Origin: Amorphochlora amoebiformis
Lineage: Eukaryota; Cercozoa; Chlorarachniophyceae
Direction of reading: 5' to 3'
NCBI GenBank assembly: GCA_054601695.1
Contig: BAAHQB010000026.1
Coordinates: forward strand, 372,001-436,000
Length of the DNA stretch: 64,000 bases
The position numbers and the translations under genes are program-made. The notes under the pieces are model-generated. The model saw nothing but the letters and a program-made list of their open reading frames with translations. It did not search any database and was not told the origin of the DNA. Shown here one piece after another: positions 1 through 64,000 of the stretch. How positions within the stretch are numbered: the first letter of the stretch is position 1; each line of letters begins with the position of its first letter.

Positions 1-27
1 TATATATTCAAGTAAATACATATATAC

Positions 28-409
28 TGTTAAAGCAACAATATAAATAGTAGGAGAGGACGCAGCTCGAAGAGTAGATATCGATAGCGTGTTGAAGTAT
101 AGCCGTACGTATACTACAGATAGTTGGAGATCGCTGGAGATCCCGGAGATTGCTCGGAGATTCCCTTGCTAGTAGTACCGGGTAGTACCCGATAGTACCG
201 GGCTTTCAGATATACCGTGACACAACGTGAGGTCACGCCATATCACGCTTCCAGAACTTCCCGAAGATTCTAGTGGGTTCGAGAAGTTAGAACATTCCTA
301 GAAATTTCTTGAATGAACTGCTTGAGAATTTTCCCTTTATCATTATCATAATCAATAATTTACTTGAATCGAACTCTGGACTACCATCTACTATACTACT
401 GCGCTAACA
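28..409 (+). mobile_element. Interspersed element with TGTTA...TAACA ends, copy 1
   Basis: A 382-bp unit begins TGTTAAAGCAACA and ends GCGCTAACA, so its ends form short inverted repeats in the TG...CA style of LTRs. The 4 bp ATAC flanks both ends, a possible target duplication, though the surroundings are low in complexity. Inside it carries repeated GGAGAT motifs and near-palindromic GGTAGTACCCG stretches. It has no coding capacity. It lies in the intron after the last visible exon of the channel gene. A solo LTR or a non-autonomous DNA element are both possible. Confidence 0.6.
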
Positions 410-411
410 AT

Positions 412-445
<34 letters not shown>

Positions 446-597
446 GTATATACATATTTGCATGAACATATGTACAAAATGAACACAAGAAATTTTCTAA
501 CCAAACCCAGTCTTGCAGTTCTAACTCTATCTTTATCCTAATTACGCCCAAACCCAACCCTAACCCTACCCCCGTCCCTAACTGTAACCCTATTTAC

Positions 598-50370
<49,773 letters not shown>

Positions 50371-50781
50371 TCAGCGGTACCAGAGAACTAGCAGCAGCAA
50401 GAGCACCAGAAGAACTAGCACGAGCCCCGAGAACCGCCCGGAGCCCCCTACCAAACTCTCTGTTCTGCTGTGCACCTCCTCCTGCCCCGGTGCTCCCACC
50501 AACGTAGCTGCTCGCCGTAAACCGTTCCCCCCCAACAGCATTGCCACTTGTCTCCCACTAGCCGCCCGGATACGAGCTCCCGCTGCGCGACATGCGTCCA
50601 CCGCTGCCGATGCTGCCGCGGCCGTTGGATGGACGCTCACGCCCGCGGCGGAGAGCAGCCGGCGTTGTGTGCGCTTGACCGAACGGATTATGCTGCGCGC
50701 TGAGGCTCGAACGCTCTGGCTGGCGTGGCCCGACGGTATGGAGGTGTCTAAAGCAGGGCGCAAGTCGAAGTTCGCGGACAT
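50371..50781 (-). CDS. Possible tail-anchored membrane protein (136 aa, single exon)
   Basis: The ORF starts MSANFDLRPALDTSIP and ends in a hydrophobic segment LVLVLLVLLLLLVLWYR directly before the TGA. That arrangement, one helix within the last 20 residues and no signal peptide, is typical of tail-anchored proteins inserted after translation. The middle is Ala/Arg-rich. It is much more GC-rich than the rest of the window and has no intron, unlike its neighbours. It is divergent to the SAM-kelch gene, with only about 60-170 bp between. I recognise no SNARE or other motif. The opposite strand is also open (50366-50809) but encodes no such feature, so the minus strand is preferred. Confidence 0.42.
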   Translation of the reverse strand: MSANFDLRPALDTSIPSGHASQSVRASARSIIRSVKRTQRRLLSAAGVSVHPTAAAASAAVDACRAAGARIRAASGRQVAMLLGGNGLRRAATLVGAPGQEEVHSRTESLVGGSGRFSGLVLVLLVLLLLLVLWYR

Positions 50782-50839
50782 GGAATGTTATCTAGATGTG
50801 ACGTCATGAAGGATCACAATTCAATACGTGATTTTTCAG

Positions 50840-50889
50840 GAAAGTCACGTTCTAGTCCTGATTCCTGAAACCACTTTTATAGACATAAG
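50840..50889 (+). CDS. Possible upstream exon of the SAM-kelch gene
   Basis: A TTTTTCAG acceptor and an AAG-GTAACC donor bound 50 bases that read ESHVLVLIPETTFIDI in one frame. They join in phase to the next exon if its acceptor is ACAGAG ending at 50946; that intron would be only 57 nt. No start codon is found in this exon, so if it is real the ATG is further upstream, perhaps overlapping the divergent gene. An ATG at 50807 opens only a short frame that stops before the donor. Confidence 0.3.
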
Positions 50890-50946
50890 GTAACCGAAAT
50901 ATATCGAAATCGTGGATTAGTAATACTTTAGGTGTAGATAACAGAG

Positions 50947-51784
50947 CATATTGTCACGCAAGGAAGTGTTGGGACATCCGCCCACTCCCGTTGAGGCACA
51001 GGTGGAACCGCTCGACGGCTGCTCAGGGGGGAGAAATTCCAACCTGGGTGCAGCTGCTCCAGCGAAGCTGCCAAAACCTTCAGAATTGAGTACCCATTCC
51101 GGGACAAAACCCCGAGCCACTCTTTCGGAGTATCTCTTGGTCGATTCGCCCACTGGAGGGACTCGATCTGGCTCGGAGGTTTCGCATGAAGCTGACACTC
51201 TCCCAGTAGCTGCAAAAGACTGGACACCATCACATGTTGCGTCTTTCATTCAGTCTCTGGGGCGGGGAAAGGTGTGGGGGGAGTATGCATCAAAATGCCA
51301 GTTGCTAGATATCGATGGATCAACCCTGATCGATTCCACAATGGAGTTGCTCATGGATATCGGCTTCCACAAAATTCATGGGAGCAAGGTTCTTCGAGCG
51401 CTACGCAAGAGGGATTTAGAGAGTCAAGCAAAAACCCCGGGGAAACTGAACAACACCAACTCAGAAGCTCCGGCTGGATACCCGACTACCATGCCGTTAA
51501 CTGAAGTAGAGTTGAAGCGAATGAAGCTTTTCGGGGACCATATGGAGCTGATGGACACGTGTGAAGAGCGCATAACACAAGCAATAGAGAATCTTGTCCA
51601 TCAACGAGCTGCAGAACTTCGCAAGGCAAAGGAGGTATTCGACAAGTTACACGCACGAGTCCTTTCAGAGAGGATTAGATGTCGTGAGGAAATCACCAAC
51701 AAGCATATATCTATGAACGAAAAACTCGCGGACGCGCTGGCTACCATCCAGACTTCCAAGGATGAAGCGAAGCGTGAATCCAAG
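50947..51784 (+). CDS. SAM-domain exon of a SAM-coiled-coil-kelch protein
   Basis: The open frame (from TTG at 50951) has a disordered Pro/Ser/Gly-rich first 85 residues, then a SAM domain at about residues 91-156: WTPSHVASFIQSLGRG, the D-I-D-G-S-T-L turn, MDIGFHKIHGSKVLRALRK. SAM domains mediate protein or RNA binding and polymerisation. The following part (about 180-275) is a charged helix, ELRKAKEVFDKLHARVLSE, probably coiled coil. The exon ends at a GTGGGA donor in phase 0, matching the next exon. The true start codon is not settled; the first in-frame ATG would be inside the SAM domain, so an upstream exon is expected. Confidence 0.72.
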
Positions 51785-52426
<642 letters not shown>

Positions 52427-53797
52427 GTGCTGCATAAATCAATGCAAGTCTCGGATTGGTCACAACGAGCCGAGCGCATGCGAACGATCATCTCAATCAC
52501 GCGTTCTTTACTCGATAAAGCGCAACCTCTCCTCACCCAAGAGCCAAAGCTATCGATCAGTTATAATCAGACGTTTCAACAGTCGATAAAATCCAAGTGC
52601 TTCACAATCGATCTCACCGAGCCCATATTTGCCATGCGGTCCACCCTGCAGTCGGAGCAGCAGCTCCACCAAAGAAAGGAGGAAAAGTACAAGCAAATTG
52701 TCAAAGAGCGTGAGGAGGATAGACTGAGAGAGAGGCGAATAGTTGAATCAAGGATGCAGGCCTACAATCGGAGGGAGTCAAGGAAACAATCAATCATCGA
52801 CAAGCGAGAGGCTCTACTTGCGGAAAAGGAAAGATTCGTGAGGGAGGCAAAGGCAAAGAAGCAAATTCTGGAGAGCACTCAATGGAGCAGCCTGCCGCCG
52901 ATGCGGGTTAACCGACGGTACCTTGGGGTGGCCATCTCTCCCGACGGGTCCAAACTGTATGCGGTCGGCGGCTACTCTAGCTCCGAGTATTTGAACAGCG
53001 TGGAGTACTACGACTTCAAAATGAGATCCTGGGGGTTGCTACCTTCGATGATCTCCCGTAGGTGTGGGCTGGGGGTCGCGATATCACCTGACGGTCGCTT
53101 CCTGTACGCAGTGGGGGGATACGACGGTCCGCACTACTCAAATTATCTTAACACAGTGGAACGTTTTGACTTCGAGAAGAAGGAATGGGGGATGATGCCG
53201 TCGATGAGGAATCGTCGAGCTCACATGGGTGTGGTATTATCATCTGACGGGAAGAAGCTGTATGCAGCGGGAGGGAATTTCACCAAAAGATACGACACTG
53301 TTGAGGTGTTAGTAATAGGGGCGCCTTCGTGGACACCACTGCCTCCCATGCGCGAGGAGCGGTCTGGATTAGGGACTGTAATTACTCCGGACAACACCAG
53401 GCTAATCGCGATCGGGGGATACAACGGCGGAAATCTGGATTCAGTTGAAGAGTATAACCTCAAGACTAATCGTCATCGTCTACGGACACGCAAATGGAGT
53501 CCGTGTTTTACGGATGATAGACCACTCTTCTGGAGTCCAATGTCCAGCATGACACGGCCGCGTCGCTACCTTGGAGCAGTCATGGCGCCCAGTGGCAGCA
53601 GAATATATGTCGTGGGAGGCTGTGAGACTAGCGATACTGCTGAGTTTCTAGACATGGAGGAGAACACTTGGCATAATCTTCCGAGGCTCTGCTCCAAGCG
53701 TAGAGGTTTAGGAATCGCGATATCATCCGACGGACATCGTCTGTTTGCCGTCGGGGGAAACTCAACAGGCGACGCTGAGTGCCTACTTCTAAATTAG
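52427..53797 (+). CDS. Kelch-repeat exon of the SAM-coiled-coil-kelch protein
   Basis: 456 residues from acceptor AACAG to a TAG stop. Residues about 75-150 are a dense Glu/Lys/Arg coiled coil (HQRKEEKYKQIVKEREEDRL). From residue 152 to the end come six kelch repeats, each with the form W-x-x-L/M-P-x-M, R-R-x-x-L-G-V-x-I/V, S-x-D-G, L/I-Y-A/V-V-G-G. Clear examples are YLGVAISPDGSKLYAVGGY and GLGVAISPDGRFLYAVGGYD. Six blades form a closed beta-propeller, usually a protein-interaction surface. The combination SAM + coiled coil + kelch suggests an adaptor or scaffold. The exon is intronless and of ordinary composition, with no damage. Confidence 0.92.
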   Translation: MLHKSMQVSDWSQRAERMRTIISITRSLLDKAQPLLTQEPKLSISYNQTFQQSIKSKCFTIDLTEPIFAMRSTLQSEQQLHQRKEEKYKQIVKEREEDRLRERRIVESRMQAYNRRESRKQSIIDKREALLAEKERFVREAKAKKQILESTQWSSLPPMRVNRRYLGVAISPDGSKLYAVGGYSSSEYLNSVEYYDFKMRSWGLLPSMISRRCGLGVAISPDGRFLYAVGGYDGPHYSNYLNTVERFDFEKKEWGMMPSMRNRRAHMGVVLSSDGKKLYAAGGNFTKRYDTVEVLVIGAPSWTPLPPMREERSGLGTVITPDNTRLIAIGGYNGGNLDSVEEYNLKTNRHRLRTRKWSPCFTDDRPLFWSPMSSMTRPRRYLGAVMAPSGSRIYVVGGCETSDTAEFLDMEENTWHNLPRLCSKRRGLGIAISSDGHRLFAVGGNSTGDAECLLLN

Positions 53798-54053
53798 TAA
53801 TCACGTGTATTCAGCGGAGTTGAAATTGATAAGCTTTGGGATGGCCACGAGTCGACGTTACTAAGTTTTCGATCATACGTTAAATACAAAAATTATAAAA
53901 ATACCAGTTATAGATTGATGCGCATGTACATCATGGTCGTCGTGTACGTATGTATATACATCGTATATACAATATTTATTATTTATTCCACATATAATTA
54001 TAAATATTATTATATATATAAATATATATTTATATATATATATGGCATATTAC

Positions 54054-54085
<32 letters not shown>

Positions 54086-54841
54086 CATACTATATCACTC
54101 TAGATACTCTAGATACTACTTACATATGACACATACATGTACTGAATATCATCGTCACTCTACTGTGTTCGTAGTACTCCGTACACCTACTATGTATATA
54201 TGTGTATAGTCCAGTATAGATATGTTCATGTGTATCTATTCATGATATATCACGGTGTAATACATTGTATGTGTGCGTATATTTTTCTAGATTTCGTAAG
54301 AACATATACATGTCTAGAGTATCTAGAGTACCACATGGTAATTAGGTCTACACATGATATACTAGTGCATATATATATATATATATATTATGTGTATATA
54401 TTTATATTTATATATATACATACTAGACATACGTACACATATGTAAGATATACATATACATATATACACACATATTTACATATTATGCCCAGTACGTCTA
54501 CCTTCTACTTTCTGCTATAAATATATGCGCGTAGTACTACATCTGGACGTGCACGTACCAAGCGTATGTATACGTGTCACACTGTCATTGATAATTATCG
54601 CTTCGCGTCATACATTTAAATCTATAGCTTGGCAGAGTGGGTCAACTATCGCTGAGTATTCTCTAGATTCTGTCTAGCCTAACTAGCTAACTGCGGTCAT
54701 TATACGTTATTGTGTATTTAATTATTCCAATAATTCTGAATATTCGCGTGGGTACTCGTTGAACTAGTTCTAATAGTTAAATAAAATGAATACGTATATA
54801 TCACCGCAGATACTTCAATATTGTACGCACATACTAGTACA

Positions 54842-54881
<40 letters not shown>

Positions 54882-54923
54882 AACGATATATACATATATA
54901 TATATATGTGTGCATATATATGT

Positions 54924-54997
<74 letters not shown>

Positions 54998-55123
54998 GAA
55001 TATATCAAGTATATATATCTAGTATATATCCATATATTATGTATACTAGATATATATATGCATATATATATATATATATTTGTATATATATATATATATA
55101 TATATATTAACATTTTCACACAC

Positions 55124-55185
<62 letters not shown>

Positions 55186-55313
55186 ATGTACATATATAAC
55201 ATTACATGTACAGCACATTCTGCTTCGACCACATGGATATGCACATATTTTAGCTGATGTATTACACGAAAATCCATGCTACGCGGCGGCGAATGGTCAC
55301 CTACAATTCAAGG
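53798..55313. other. Convergent intergenic region
   Basis: 53798-54830 is AT-rich but mostly not simple repeat, and contains no convincing ORF. It has an 18-bp inverted repeat (CTCTAGATACTCTAGATAC at about 54100, complement at about 54314) around 200 bp apart. 54840-55200 is TA repeat. It holds the 3' ends of the SAM-kelch gene (plus) and the right-hand gene (minus). Confidence 0.6.
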
Positions 55314-63935
<8,622 letters not shown>

Positions 63936-64000
63936 CTGATATATATATATATATGTATGTATATATATATATGTATATATATATATGTATATTATATATA

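Overview
This window is eukaryotic nuclear DNA, probably from a protist or alga with microsatellite-rich introns; I cannot name the species. Evidence: GT-AG introns with short exons, no bacterial operon structure, many degenerate CCCTAA (TTAGGG-type) telomere-like tracts, and a genome texture dominated by (TA)n and (TA)n(TG)n repeats that open long but meaningless Ile-Tyr reading frames on both strands. The real coding signal sits in short unique islands, typically 30-150 bases, between the TA tracts.

Layout. (1) About 598-48711, minus strand: one very large gene, cut by the left edge. I model about 83 exons, roughly 6.9 kb of coding sequence in 48 kb. It starts at an ATG at 48711 and passes through an N-terminal region I do not recognise, a long charged coiled-coil region, many ankyrin-like repeats, and ends in a polycystin (PKD2/TRPP-type) cation channel domain. 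Only its first membrane helix, extracellular domain and second helix are inside the window. Codon phase is continuous across nearly all proposed junctions, which is the main argument for one gene; about five junctions are unresolved. (2) 48712-50370: non-coding, half of it TA repeat. (3) 50371-50781, minus: a GC-rich single-exon ORF for a possible tail-anchored protein. (4) 50840-53797, plus: a gene with a SAM domain, a coiled coil and six kelch repeats, interrupted by one TA-rich intron. (5) 53798-55313: convergent intergenic region. (6) 55314 to beyond 63935, minus: the 3' part of another many-exon gene, with a CxxC zinc-finger-like exon, running off the right edge.

Repeats. Three copies of a 360-400 bp element with TGTTA...TAACA ends lie at 28, 14313 and 18145. 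Telomere-like arrays fill 56562-57372 and 60373-61246, the second containing a long inverted repeat. A 395-bp TAA/TTA array, a 15-bp minisatellite and a duplicated 28-30 bp minisatellite lie in introns. At least eight places show tandem copies of exon-plus-splice-site segments separated by TA tracts, most of them decayed. The window looks like a locus where TA-flanked exons are repeatedly copied.
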